Of a stretch of 64,000 bases of DNA, positions 10,906 to 22,350 are shown one piece after another. Position numbers and translations under genes: made by a program. The stretch is taken from NCBI GenBank assembly GCA_964036315.1, contig OZ038485.1, positions 80,758,363 through 80,822,362 on the forward strand, written 5' to 3'. Positions within the stretch are counted from its first letter, which is position 1; each line of letters starts with the position of its first letter. Source of the DNA: Acanthosepion esculentum (taxonomy: Eukaryota > Mollusca > Cephalopoda > Sepiida > Sepiidae). The notes beneath the pieces were generated by a model. The model did not search any database. It was not told the DNA's origin and saw only the letters and a program-made list of their open reading frames with translations.

Positions 10906-11308
10906 CATGGTCATCTACGTCCTGAAGGCACATAAAAGATGACAAAGACGTGATGTAAAAAAATGGCTAACCGGTTACCGATCTTCAAATCGATTCTCGT
11001 TCTTCAAAACCAATCGAAGACAAAAATATGTGCTACACGGCTCAAAAAAGTTTGGCAGAAAGAACTCTTCCAGAGAAACACTAGTATAAAACAGTAGTAA
11101 AACTACTAAAAAGTAGTATAAACAGATTACATTTAGATCCAGCATTTGGAGTTCTATAACAGATATTTTAATCATAATTAAAGCCAGGATAGTTCGATCA
11201 AAATTTAAAAACTTATCATTTTATATATTTGTACAACTGGTAGCACTTTTCCGAATAATGCGTTATATTCTGTTTCATCAAGGTCATTACTAATTCCTTT
11301 TACCGGAC
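10906..11308. other. no recognised gene or repeat
   Basis: AT-rich; only shadow ORFs. Confidence 0.4.
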
Positions 11309-11309
11309 C

Positions 11310-11378
<69 letters not shown>
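11309..11378 (+). repeat. (ATA)n microsatellite
   Basis: Nearly perfect trinucleotide tract of about 70 bp. Confidence 0.97.
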
Positions 11379-11379
<1 letters not shown>

Positions 11380-11870
11380 TTATATAGGAATAAAGTGTCG
11401 CTTGAACATAGATCGCCAGTAAGCAAACAGAGGCGATCACATTACTGAATTAAGTGGATCACGTGACCATAGAGGAAACGCATATATAGGAAGTTGCGTG
11501 ACGTCTAATTGATCGCTATTTCTGGTCTATCCTCTATACTATACGGATCTGCATTTCTAGTACTCTCTGCACTATACTATTTCTCTATTCGGATCAATAC
11601 TGATTACTATTCGAGCGAGTATTATAGAGCAAGTACTATTAGTGCGAGTGCCAATCGAAGGCGTCTGACGCCAGTATTGTTCAACGGCGTACTTTGTAAT
11701 CTGTGATTACAAAGTCTCTACTACAAAGAGTATTCGTTGACATCACAAAAGTAGCACCAATGTTCGTTGACATCACAAAAATTAGTCATAGTAATAATCG
11801 TTGCGATGTCTTCCATTTATGTAACCGTTACTATAACGGTTACAGCAATAGAAGGCATCACAATTCTATG
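11379..11870 (+). other. possible LTR-like or promoter-like segment
   Basis: Starts TGTTATATAGG directly after a microsatellite, has CATATATAGG at 11480-11490, repeats the phrase TTCGTTGACATCACAAAA (about 11730 and 11763), and contains a perfect 11-bp palindrome with arms 11820-11830 and 11834-11844. No partner LTR, primer-binding site or target duplication found. Weak call. Confidence 0.22.
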
Positions 11871-12295
11871 CAATTAAAGCATCTTTACAGACATGAAAAT
11901 TGAAGCAAATAGGCTGGATATAACTGTCCAAAACTGAAAAGAAAAAACCTTGCCTACTAATTGATATGGATTGCCCAGTGGACTGTAACATAGCAACCAA
12001 GAAATTTGAAAAACTATCGAAGTATACACACCTGGAAATCGTAATAGAAAAAAAAAGTGGAAATTGGAAACAAGAATAGTAAAGTCATAGTAGGTGCGCT
12101 TGGAATGATAAAAAAGGAACACAACAACAAGTTGAAAAAATCCCTGGCAATCCCAGCTAAAAAGAAATACAAAAAATGTATAGATAAGTAGAGCCCACAC
12201 ACTAAGGAGAACTTTGTCCATGTAACGCTAGTGATGTTATGGGAGGTAGAAAAATAAATCATGAAATGTAGACATAAGAACACAACACTTATGTC
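11871..12295. other. no recognised gene or repeat
   Basis: AT-rich spacer before an RTE fragment. Confidence 0.4.
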
Positions 12296-12996
12296 TTCAC
12301 ACAGATTTGGTAGGTCTTTTCTTTTTATGTGCTATGTCCTTTCAGGACGTAGGCGATCATGGCTCTCCCCTCTATCCCTTGACCATTGTTCGTTCTCTCT
12401 GCTTCCTCACCAAAACCGCGTTCTGTCATCCACCTACTCAAGCTCGTCAGGTAAGTCACGCGCTGCTTTCCCTTGTCTCTGTTTTCCTCTATTTAACTCG
12501 TGAGTATCAGATTCTCCAGACCCTCCTTCCTCATTATGTGTCCCAGAAACTTCAGCTGACTCTTTCTGATCTCAAGTATAAGACTTGTCTTTGTTTGTAA
12601 CCTCTCTCTAAGACTTCATCGTTGATCACATGCTCGGTCTATGATATCCTTAGCATCCTCCTGTAGAAAGAACCACATCTCCGTCGCCTCGAGTCTCTTC
12701 TTCATCTTTGAGGAAATCGTCCAACATTCGCTGCCATGAAGAAGAACAGATGTCACGTCACCGCTCAGCATTCTTTTCTTTGTTACCAAAGAAAACTTTC
12801 TTTCTCGCAATACTCTGCTCACCTTTTGGGATGTGTCCTTGGCCATCCTTATACGTCTACGCATCTCAGTGTCGCACTTACCGTCCTCTGTCAAGACGCT
12901 TCCCGAATATTTAAACTTCTGTGTTTGCGTCATTCTAGTGTTCCCGACAGTCAAGTTGCATTTCGTGCTCTTTCTCTTACTGATGACCAAGTGTGA
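12296..12996 (-). mobile_element. RTE-type LINE 3' end (copy 2, inverted)
   Basis: Minus-strand frame: ISKRKSTKCNLTVG, MRRRIRMAKDTSQKVSRVLR, LLHGSECWTISSKMKKRLEA, continuing after a frameshift near 12650 toward the 3' end at about 12320 next to ACGTAGGCGATCATGG (the C-terminal Ala-Tyr codons of the family). It is the same subfamily as 4098-4560 but extends further 5'. Truncated and frameshifted. Confidence 0.8.
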
Positions 12997-13640
12997 CTAT
13001 AGCAGAAACCAAAATATAATAATAATAATGTAGGCTGTGAGTTACCTGATCAGAAGTTGCAAAATGCTAGCTCAGAGGCGCCATGTTAATGTATGCCTTT
13101 ATGTATTGTGTCGAAAGTATGAATACCAAGTTGCAGAAAACTGGTACGAGCATGTGTCTTGTAGAACAATTGCTGAAGTTGAAATGCCCACAATATTCTG
13201 GGACTAAGATTTTCAAAGAGACAGAGTGATACACCATTACTCGATAAAAGCACCATATGATTTTATATTATCGATCTTGCCATACTAAATGACACAAACA
13301 TTGCTAACAATGTGACTGAGAAAATTACAAACTAATCTTATTTGAAAGTTGAGATGGAAAGTTAGTTTGAAATACGGGAAGGTAATGTCAAGGTGATTTC
13401 AGTGTTGATTGGCGCACTGGGATCAAGGTGAATTCCTGGCCATATCATATCAACTTGGATTCATCCAAAAATCTGCTCTTTTCAGCACTGCACATATTCT
13501 GAAGAAACTGCTGTCATTCTGGGGTACTTGTTGTCGCTTGACACATAATTATTGTACTCGGTGTATTCAAGAATTTACACTACGTGACAACACATAACAA
13601 GAATAGTAACAAAATCAAAATATATTTTTTTTTAAATAAT
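12997..13640. other. no recognised gene or repeat
   Basis: Begins with a short ATA run. No motif recognised. Confidence 0.4.
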
Positions 13641-13649
13641 TTCACACCA

Positions 13650-14200
13650 GGTAAGGTAAAAAAGTCATTAGCACGCAAGGGTGTTACGGAGTGTTAGCGC
13701 ATATGAGAAACACTACAATGAAGGAGAGAGGACAATAAAAGAACAAGAATTAAGAAGAACGATTGACATTGAAATTCAGTTTTTGAAGATCAAATTTGAC
13801 AGGGAAGCAAAAAGCCGAAAGAGAGTTCCACGTATGCTAAAGAAGAAACTGATAGCATAGAACTTACGGTTACATCTATTTCAACTGTAAATGGATGAGA
13901 CCTTGCCGCTAATCTAGTACTGCGCTTAAATTCAGAAATTCTAGGTACAATAGCGGAAAGTTCATCAGAATGACCATGAAAGTATTTATAGAAAATGCAT
14001 AGGAAAGCTACGTTACGGCGGTGGGAAAGTGACTGAGGATGGGATGCCAGGTCAGGACCAATAACATTGCCGATTTCTCTTTGAATTCTAACAAGAATCT
14101 CTAAATAACTTGCAGGAGCACCAGACCAGATGTGGCAGCAATATTCAAAGCAAGGACGAAAGGTAGACTTATAAAAATATTTTTTGTCTTGGTGAATTAA
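13650..14200 (-). mobile_element. Jockey/CR1-like LINE 3' fragment
   Basis: The complement carries the same C-terminal region as 41617-41946. Plus-strand landmarks CATGAAAGTATTTATAGAAA, GGTGGGAAAGTGACTGAGGA and ACCAGATGTGGCAGCAATAT recur in the copies at 39.8 and 46.5 kb. No intact frame. Confidence 0.68.
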
Positions 14201-14633
14201 GATGGACTACAGTAAATATCCCTTTAGTGCCACAAATTTGTTTGTCAGTCGCCTGGACCACAAGTACCTGAGCATCTAGGGGAATTACAGACTTTGTATG
14301 TCTGTTCATGAGCGGGAATAGTGGAGAAGTATCATGAATGGGTGTCTAGAGCATCTTTTTTATAAGTTTGAAGTGTGAAGTCACAGCTAGATATTGAGAA
14401 TAACCTCAATCAAAGGCCATGTGCATTACTCGATCTGAAGCATTCATAACTATACCCCCACTTAGCGGATTATGTGCCGGTTTTTAAAAAAAAACTCTCC
14501 TCATGTCGCACAAATTGTACCGCGCTGCAAGTACCTCGTATACACTTATATCAGTTTGGATGTCACAATACATATATTGGACTTCGTATATTTGACCCCA
14601 CAATCACTCCTTTAGCGTGTCGCTTTCTCATTC
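14201..14633. other. unassigned sequence
   Basis: Possibly more of the LINE fragment at its edge; no clear match otherwise. Confidence 0.3.
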
Positions 14634-14686
<53 letters not shown>

Positions 14687-14687
14687 G
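14634..14687 (+). repeat. (ATA)n microsatellite
   Basis: Perfect trinucleotide run of about 54 bp. Confidence 0.96.
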
Positions 14688-14997
14688 CATATGAGGACAT
14701 TAATAATTCCAGCTGTGGTTGGAGCCCCGGGTTTGGCTGGAAAAGGCTCTAATTGATTAATTGATGAGATCCCGGGCAGGACACGCCTTAAATAAATACA
14801 AAAAAAAATGTCCTCACAAGCCCAGCTGTCACTCTGCGAATAGTGTGATTTATGCAATATGTGTGTTTTAAGTTGTTTTATTTATTTTTTTATTTATTTT
14901 ACAAAAATCTTCAATGGAAAATATCATGATGCCATTTTGAATATTATGTCACTGGTTGGGACCCGGAAGGAAATGAGTATATAATGGAAATCAAAAG

Positions 14998-14998
14998 A

Positions 14999-15067
<69 letters not shown>
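14998..15067 (+). repeat. (ATA)n microsatellite
   Basis: Trinucleotide run of about 70 bp. The 14690-14997 stretch before it contains a CCCGGGTTTGGCTGG...CCCGGGCAGGAC segment of unknown origin and no gene. Confidence 0.95.
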
Positions 15068-15334
15068 TTTGTTGCTGTTTGAATAAATGATATTATTATG
15101 GCATTGGGCTTGCTGGAAGTGACCGACAGAATTAAAATTATAGCTTACAGTAGTAGACATTAAGAATAAAATTAACTTATGGAGATATTCATGCACTCGC
15201 CCACGACATAGAATGGGACACAAGGACGAGCTTAATGTGAGATTTCGGGTTTTGCGAACCTACAAATTTGCATGCCCATTTTTGAACCATGTTTCTAAAA
15301 AAAAATGGTTGCTTGATTGATTTGTATTTTACGG

Positions 15335-15628
15335 CTTATCAGCCTTTGCAGCTTATTTAAAGATAAAAATATTTTTAGATTGTAAGAAATTTTTGGAGAT
15401 AATAATGATTTACTGATAAGTCCAACTAATTAACCCATAGCTAGGGGAAGGAAGAGGTGGTCCCTTACCTTTCCTCATGGTATTTGCGCGGAAATGAATA
15501 TAACGAACTCGACTGGAATTGGAACTCTGTTCACAGATCACCAATTCCGAGCTGTTATCCATTACACCACCCACACGTCCAAGCTTATAGCACCTGATAT
15601 TCCCAAGCGGTCACTTTATCGAGGCACT
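15335..15628 (-). mobile_element. composite 5S/tRNA-headed SINE, truncated in the 5S part
   Basis: Read on the minus strand: the start of a 5S-like head (complement of CACCTGATATTCCCAAGCGG, 15592-15611), then a tRNA-like part (complement of GGAACTCTG... and TTATCCATTACACCACC), the TTAACCCATAGCT body, and a 3' end whose complement is CGGCTTATCAGCC. A (CA)n tract replaces the rest of the 5S head. Same layout as 32575-32965. Confidence 0.68.
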
Positions 15629-15629
15629 G

Positions 15630-15708
<79 letters not shown>
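15629..15708 (+). repeat. (CA)n microsatellite
   Basis: About 80 bp of perfect dinucleotide; the long Thr-His and Cys-Val ORFs here are artefacts of it. Confidence 0.97.
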
Positions 15709-15710
<2 letters not shown>

Positions 15711-16140
15711 CTAAAACAAAAATAAACAAACAAAAAAGTTGGTTCTTATATACCGGTAAATAAAAGATAATCTTCCCGAGATCCAATGTAGATTTCTTGA
15801 TAACCACAACGGAATTTATTAAGAGGAAAGATTTTTCTCTGTCTTCATTGGGATCAAAAGAAAATTCTATACTGTTAACTGAAAAGACTCTCATCATACA
15901 AAAAAAAAACAAAACAAAAAAAAAACATAAATAAATAAAAACAGCAACAACAAAAAAAAACAACTAAAACGACCGGTGATTTTGTTACGTGTTAACGCTC
16001 GTCCTCAAGTGACGTGTGCGACGCAGCAAACCGTTATGAATCTGGGGTGGGAAGACGCTGCTCGGCCTGGAGGCCCTGATCAAGGTGTAGTATCTGTTCG
16101 CAGATTGCTCGCTTTGTCGGCATTTTGGCTGAGAGCTTCA

Positions 16141-16330
16141 CTCGATACTTACCTGGTGTAGGGATTCGTCCCTGCGCTGGTAGTATCATGGCTACGACTA
16201 GCTTGGACTGGCTCCGGCCTGGACCAGCTATGACAAGCCAAGACTAGCTATGACCAGCTAAGACCAGCTATGACTAGCTTAGACCAGCTTGGACAAGCTA
16301 TGACCAGCCAAGACCAGCGGCCCGGGTGAA
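16141..16330 (+). repeat. snRNA-like start and 11-bp tandem repeat
   Basis: 16145-16156 is ATACTTACCTGG, identical to the 5' end of U1 snRNA. It is followed by CTGCGCTGGTAGTATC, which resembles the 5' part of U4. From about 16191 to 16320 comes a degenerate repeat of roughly 11 bp (GACCAGCTATG / GACCAGCTAA). No downstream snRNA structure is visible, so this is at most a snRNA-derived retroposon head; the short match could be chance. Confidence 0.4.
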
Positions 16331-16499
16331 AACACCCAGGTCCCCACGTTAAAAACCGACCTTGTGTCACAACCTGACTCAGTGGGGGGGTCAAGTAAAT
16401 ACCTGAATCTGGGGTGGGAAATTCGCCTACATCTGATGAATCATTCGACTTCTTAGGTCATCATTTGCTTTTCAATCATGCGACATTCCTTAGTTAGTT

Positions 16500-16600
16500 A
16501 TGCCGGCTCATTTTACGCCAGATTAATATAATTTTGTCTGGGGCACCCGGTGACGATCGAACTCACTACTCACTTCAACCAGTCAAGTCTTGTTAAATGT
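16500..16600 (-). mobile_element. tRNA-derived SINE (family 2) fragment
   Basis: Minus strand has a box-B-like GAGTTCGATCGTCACC followed by GGGTGCCCC, the 3' half of a tRNA. It matches copies at 46020-46095 and 58290-58360. Confidence 0.55.
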
Positions 16601-16789
16601 CGTGACACATTATTATTAGTAGTACTCTTACTTGGTCGATTGTACGACATATGAAACATTGGTTATTTAATGTCGAATCCTTGTCAAAGCGACTTTCCTC
16701 TATTTCTCCTCCCCCCACCGTCATTTCTGCTTCAGTGTGCCTCGCTTTCTTTCCACTCTTTGTTTTAAAGAGTATGTATTGGCAGTCAG

Positions 16790-17040
16790 TGCAGTTGAAG
16801 ACTGATCTCCAGCTGTGCTGGTCAAAATCTCTGCCTCCTGGCAGAGAGGATCCCCAGAGGAGGCTATGCCGAAGGGCATAGTCTCGTCTCGGGAAACAGC
16901 TACTCGACCCCGTTTTATTACCGGGTCTATGGGGAATTTTTGGCCGAGCCTACGGGCTCGGATACTCCACATTAAATTCAGCTTTGTGCCACATCTGACC
17001 ACGTGGGGCGGTTGGTGGATATCCTGCATACATCCACGTT
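16790..17040 (+). mobile_element. tRNA-related SINE (family 3)
   Basis: Contains TGGCAGAGAGG, a perfect TRGYNNARNNG box A, and downstream CTACTCGACCCCG, a weaker box B. The body ends with CACATTAAATTCAGC and CACATCTGACCACGTGGGGC. A second copy at 31269-31487 has clear target duplications, which shows this is a mobile unit. Confidence 0.68.
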
Positions 17041-17098
17041 CTCTAACCTCCTTGATTATTTCCGCTACACATTTCCTCCCTCATTTTCTCTTCTCTCT

Positions 17099-17480
17099 AT
17101 ACGGCCATATTATGTCGAAACTACCAGTTCCTGTACGACCACCGAAGTTAAGTAACGTCGAGGCTTGTCGGTGTCTAGAGAGGTGACCGCTTGGGAATAC
17201 TAGGTGTTGTAAGCTTGTATGTTTAGATGATGTAATGGATAACGACCCGAAATTATTAAATTGTCAAGTTAAATTGTTAAGTTCCAATTTTAGTTGGATT
17301 CATTATATATATATACACGCAAAACTCCTTGGTAATGGTATGAATCCAGTTCTTCTTTCTTCAGCTATGGATTAATTAGTAAAACTTTTATCGCGAAATC
17401 ATTATTATCTCAAAAAGTCTCATAATCTAAAGATGTTTTCTGGCTTTAAATGACCTGAAAACGGTTGATAAGCTGTTGAA
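17099..17480 (+). mobile_element. full-length 5S rRNA/tRNA composite SINE
   Basis: 17099-17215 follows 5S rRNA throughout: ATACGGCCATA at the start, CGACCACCGAAGTTAAGTAA in the middle, and GACCGCTTGGGAATACTAGG with GTTGTAAGCTT at the end. It continues directly into a tRNA-like part (GTAATGGATAACG...AAGTTCC), the CAGCTATGG body and the 3' segment CTGGCTTTAAATGACCTG with TTGATAAGC. Boxes A, IE and C of the 5S promoter would drive pol III. The same layout recurs inverted at 19325-19690 and 32575-32965, so it is an interspersed unit and not a 5S gene. Confidence 0.75.
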
Positions 17481-17534
17481 AATCAATTAAGAAAAAAATC
17501 AATTTCCCACGTATATATTACCTATCCAGCAATC

Positions 17535-18995
17535 TCTCCTCCCTGTTACTACGTTTCCTACCGCGCCTTCTCTCCTCTCTGTCATGACATATTTCCTACC
17601 TCGCTTTTTCTCCTCTCTATCCTTACATATTTCCCAACTCGCATTCATTCCTCTCTATCACTACATATTTCCTACCTCTCTTTCTCTCCTCTCTATCCCT
17701 ACATATTTCCTACCTCTCTTTCTCTCCTCTCTATCCCTACATATTTCCTACCTCTCTTTCTCTCCTCTCTATCCCTACATATTTCCTACCTCGCTTTCTC
17801 TCCTCTCTATCCCTACATATTTCCTACCTCGCTTTCTCTCCACTCTATCCCTACATATTTCCCAACTCGCCTTCTTTCCTCTCTATCACTACATATTTCC
17901 TACCTCGCTTTCTCTCCTCTCTATCCCTACATATTTCCTACCTCGCTTTCTCTCCTCTCTATCCCTACATATTTCCTACCTCGCTTTCTCTCCACTCTAT
18001 CCCTACATATTTCCCAACTCGCATTCATTCCTCTCTATCACTACATATTTCCTACCTCTCTATCCCTACATATTTCCTACCTCGCTTTCTCTCCTCTCTA
18101 TCCCTACATATTTCCTACCTCGCTTTCTCTCCACTCTATCCCTACATATTTCCCAACTCGCCTTCTTTCCTCTCTATCACTACATATTTCCTACCTCGCT
18201 TTCTCTCCTCTCTATCCCTACATATTTCCTACCTCGCTTTCTCTCCTCTCTATCACTACATATTTCCTACCTCTCTTTCTCTCCTCTCTGTCACTACATA
18301 TTTTCTACCTCTCTTTCTCTCCTCTCTATCACTACATATTTCCTACCTCGCTTTTTCTCCTCTCTATCACTACATATTTCCTACCTCTCTTTCTCTCCTC
18401 TCTGTCACTACATATTTCCTACCTCTCTTTCTCTCCTCTCTACCACTACATATTTCCTACCTCGCTTTCTCTCCTCTCTATCACTACATATTTCCTACCT
18501 CGCTTTCTCTCCTCCCTAACGATAAATATTTCAGACCTCACTTTTAGTTCTCTCTATTACTACATATTTCCTACCTCTCTTTCTCTCCTCTCTATCACTA
18601 CATATTTCCTACCTCGCTTTCTCTCCTCGCTATCACTACATATTTCCTACCTCGCTTTCTCTCCTCTCTATCACTTCATATTTCCTACCTCGCTTTCTCT
18701 CCTCCCTAACGATAAATATTTCAGACCTCGCTTTCTCTCCTCCCTAACGATAAATATTTCAGACCTCACTTTTACTTCTCTCTATCATTATATATTTCTT
18801 ACTCCGCTTTCTCTCGGTCTATATTACAACATACTTCCTACCCTGTTTTCTCTTCTCTTTGACACTGCATATTTCCTACCTCACTTTCTCTCCTATAACT
18901 ACATATTTCCTAACTCGCTTTCTCTCCTCTCTATCGATACATATTTCCTATCTCGCTTTCACCCCGTTCTGTATATCACTACGTATTTCCTAACG
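17535..18995 (+). repeat. 38-bp pyrimidine-rich minisatellite
   Basis: Tandem units of 38 bp (core TACATATTTCCTACCTCGCT then TTCTCTCCTCTCTATCNC), about 1.4 kb in all, diverging towards both ends. Because 38 is not a multiple of three, an open frame repeats every 38 codons; the 311-codon ORF (17584-18519) is that artefact. Variant units (CCCAACTCGC) are interspersed. Confidence 0.95.
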
Positions 18996-19324
18996 CATTT
19001 TCTCTTCTCTGTAATCATCAAATATGTTCTACCTCACATTCTCCTCTCTCTGTATATCACTACGATATCGAATCAAACCCATTTTCATTTTTATTTGTAT
19101 AAAAGAGGCCCCACTCAGATTCTTGCCAAAAACCGCTACTTTGTGGTACAGACTCCGCGGTGGATGCTTCCCCGATCACTACAATCTTAATCTCTCCAGT
19201 CCAGGATCAATCGTTATCTATCCTTCTTATCCTCGTAATATTCACGTACCATTTATTCTTCTTATTTCCATACCACGCACGTCATTAAGTAACCCTCTAC
19301 CTTGGGTAGAATTGACTGATTGTT

Positions 19325-19692
19325 TTCTTTACGGCTTATCAACCTTTTTAATGTTATTTAAAGCCGAAACATATTTCGATTGTAAAATTTTTTTGGGGGG
19401 TGGATATAGTGATTTTCTGGTACAAGTCCTACTATTTAACCCATAGCTGGGAAGAGTAGAAGTGGATTCATGAATTTCCCAAAGATTTTTGCACAAAAGT
19501 GAATATAACGAACCCGAATGGAATTCGAACTCGACTTTCCAATTCCGGACTGATATCCATACACCCGCGCATCCAATCTTACTGGGCCTAGTGTTCCCGC
19601 GCGTCACCCATCTAGGTACTGACCAAGCTCAACATTGCCTAACTTCGGTGATCGGATTAAGGCGGCTTTTGAGTTTTGTATTGGGTGAATAT
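19325..19692 (-). mobile_element. composite 5S/tRNA SINE (inverted)
   Basis: Plus-strand 19595-19690 is the complement of a 5S head (CACCCATCTAGGTACTGACC, CTAACTTCGGTGATCGGATT). 19500-19560 is the complement of the tRNA-like part (GAATTCGAACTCGACTTTCC), then TTAACCCATAGCTGGG, and TACGGCTTATCAACC at the 3' end. Nearly full length. Confidence 0.73.
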
Positions 19693-20187
19693 TAATATGA
19701 AAATAAAAGTAGAGTATTCAATTTATCTCCCGTGAAGTCCGTGGGAAGCACTGTGCAGTCAATTTAACATTATGAACAAATAAGACACGTCTTCAATTAA
19801 GATTTTGTAAATAAAAGATTTCAGCTTTAGAACAAAGATGGAAAACGAAGTGTGCAACAAATTCAGAACTTTCCTATAAATATCACTTGTTGTCAAGGTG
19901 ACGAGAGAAAAAAATTTGCTGACGACTAAAGATGGCGTAAGAAGAATTTTCTGACGCACACGAAAAAGTCAAAATACTATTAAAATACCATTGTATGCAA
20001 AAGAGCGATATGTATAAATAGCACATAATTTGATTTGAAGACATGATCTTCCAACTTATAAAAATGATAACACATTCCTCCACACGCACTTAGACATTTC
20101 AGTCAGCACTCGCTGTCGTGTCTAACATTGGATATGGTAACAATTTTGCCAGGGTCATCTCACGGGCGCCAGTAGTTGATATTCAAA

Positions 20188-20475
<288 letters not shown>

Positions 20476-20699
20476 TGAACTTTCTTGCCTTCTTGATATT
20501 TATTATGTATATATTAATAAATATACATATTATCCCTCACCGGTGGCACGATTCGGAGTTTCATGCACAACGCAGTCTTCAAGTGTTGGGTAGAGACTGA
20601 ACATTACATAATTTAAAGTTTTATAATATCTGGTCAAATCAATGCTGATGCAGTCCTTATATTACGGGGATTACTGTTTTTTTTATTTTAAAATTACAT

Positions 20700-20729
20700 G
20701 TTGCATTTAAAGTAGACGGGATTTTGTAT

Positions 20730-20774
<45 letters not shown>

Positions 20775-20899
20775 ATTTATCCTCTGAAAAGAAAAACTTT
20801 ATTAGATCGCACGAGAAATTATATAAAAAACTAAATAAAAGCACCTTGTCAGTCGTTTTTAATGAAATGTGCTTGAAAGAAGGATTGCTGCCTAAATAC

Positions 20900-20950
<51 letters not shown>

Positions 20951-20958
20951 GATAGATA
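20700..20958 (-). mobile_element. interspersed repeat flanked by (TA)n
   Basis: Between (TA)n tracts (20733-20770 and 20905-20933) the minus strand reads GTGTATTTAGGCAGCAATCC and AACGACTGACAAGGTGC, the same unit as the tandem array at 21564-21960 and the copy at 48001-48110. (TAGA)n follows at 20934-20957. Probably a Penelope-related tail, since at 48 kb it adjoins one. Confidence 0.5.
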
Positions 20959-21161
20959 TTAATGCATATTTGTACAGCAATTCCTCTCTATCCAATATGG
21001 CAAACAAGGAAAATTTAATTATTTTTTTATTTAGTTTTTTCAGCGTTCCTACGTTTTTCCATTTGGCGGGAGTAAGGGAAGATTTGATGGGGTTATTTTG
21101 ATTAGTAACAGCAAGTTTTGCAGTTTTTATATTTTCTGTAATATATTATAGGCTTTAAGTG

Positions 21162-21167
<6 letters not shown>

Positions 21168-21242
<75 letters not shown>

Positions 21243-21322
21243 TATAGGATAAGGAACAAATAAGAATAGGAATCGTTTATAAGTTTAACGTTTCGCTTTT
21301 ATTAAAGCTTTATCAGAGAATG

Positions 21323-21396
<74 letters not shown>
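21168..21396 (+). repeat. (TA)n tracts flanking a short unique segment
   Basis: (TA)n at 21168-21239 and 21325-21396. The segment between holds a minus-strand motif CTCTGATAA - GCTTT...AAAGC - GAAACG (21289-21318), described in the findings. Confidence 0.9.
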
Positions 21397-21400
<4 letters not shown>

Positions 21401-21563
21401 GGCGACTCCGGGGGTCGGGCTGGTCGGGCTTAGCTCGAGTGAGTCAGAATTCAATTATATCTATTTTAAACAACAAAAAACTTTCGTAGTGCGTCGTTTT
21501 ATTCTTGACTTCTGCTGGATTTAGAATTAATTGTTTTAATTATATATATATATATATAATAAA

Positions 21564-21960
21564 TGTGTATTTGGGAAGCAATCCCTCTGTTATAAAAAAA
21601 GACTGACAGGGTACATTGGTTATTTTTTATCTGAATGTTGCTGTATTACTTTACTTCTTAACTACCAGGTCATGTAATTTAATAATCGTGTATTTGAACA
21701 GCAATTCTTCTTTTATACAAGCTTCATTACAGACGACTGACAAGGTTGTGCGTTTACTTCCTTATTGGCTGCTGGGTCATGTAATTTGTGCATTTGATCA
21801 GCAATCTCTCTTTTATACAAGTTTCACTAAAGACGACTGATAAAGTATGTCCGTTTACTTTCCTCATTGGCTGCCGAGTCATGTAATTTAATAATTGTGC
21901 ATTGGGCAGTATTCCCTCTTTTATACAAGTTTCGTTAAAAATGTCGGACAAGTAACACAT
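21564..21960 (+). repeat. tandem repeat, unit about 100-120 bp
   Basis: Four units start near 21564, 21687, 21787 and 21896, each with GTGYATTTG...CAGCAATYCY, TTTTATACAAGTTTCA and ACGACTGACAAGGT-like blocks, then CATTGGCTGC...CATGTAATTT. Diverged. Single copies occur at 20.8 and 48.0 kb. Confidence 0.75.
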
Positions 21961-21984
21961 ATCTTCATTATTTACATTATTCTC

Positions 21985-22350
21985 TAAATACTTTCATCGT
22001 AATTGTTCTGACGAACTTTCCGCTATGGTACCTAGACTTTATGAATTTAGATGAAATACTAGATTTGCGACATGGCCTCATCATTTTATAGTTGAAATCG
22101 CTAGCTGCAACCGTAAGTTCTAAGCTAAGAGTTTCTTTCCTCACACTTTGTAGGATTCCCTTCCGGCTTTTGGTTTTCCATTCAAGTTTGATCTTCATAA
22201 ATTGAAATGCAATGTCAATCGTTATCTACAGTCTTCTTGATTACTTTCCTAATTTTCTCTCCTTAATAATGTTTTTGTCGTCTAATTCGTTTGCACTCAG
22301 TAGCTCCTTGCATCTTAGTGGCTTTACTGCCTTGCATAGAGTGTAAAGAA
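21985..22350 (+). mobile_element. Jockey/CR1-like LINE 3' end
   Basis: CATCGTAATTGTTCTGACGA matches the FHGNCSD-type codons of the family. It is followed by the conserved C-terminal segment in broken frames and a 3' UTR with GTGGCTTTACTGCCTTG. Confidence 0.62.

Noticed and set aside
16145..16156. U1 snRNA gene
   Set aside because: Only the first 12 nt match; the stem-loops and Sm site of U1 do not follow.
17099..17215. Functional 5S rRNA gene
   Set aside because: Several substitutions in conserved 5S positions, no T-run terminator after it, and it continues directly into a SINE body shared by other copies.
17584..18519. 311-codon ORF
   Set aside because: Entirely made of the 38-bp minisatellite; its 38-residue cycle is the expected artefact.
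17535..18995. CRISPR-like array of regular repeats
   Set aside because: Units abut with no unique spacers, and the context is eukaryotic repeat DNA.
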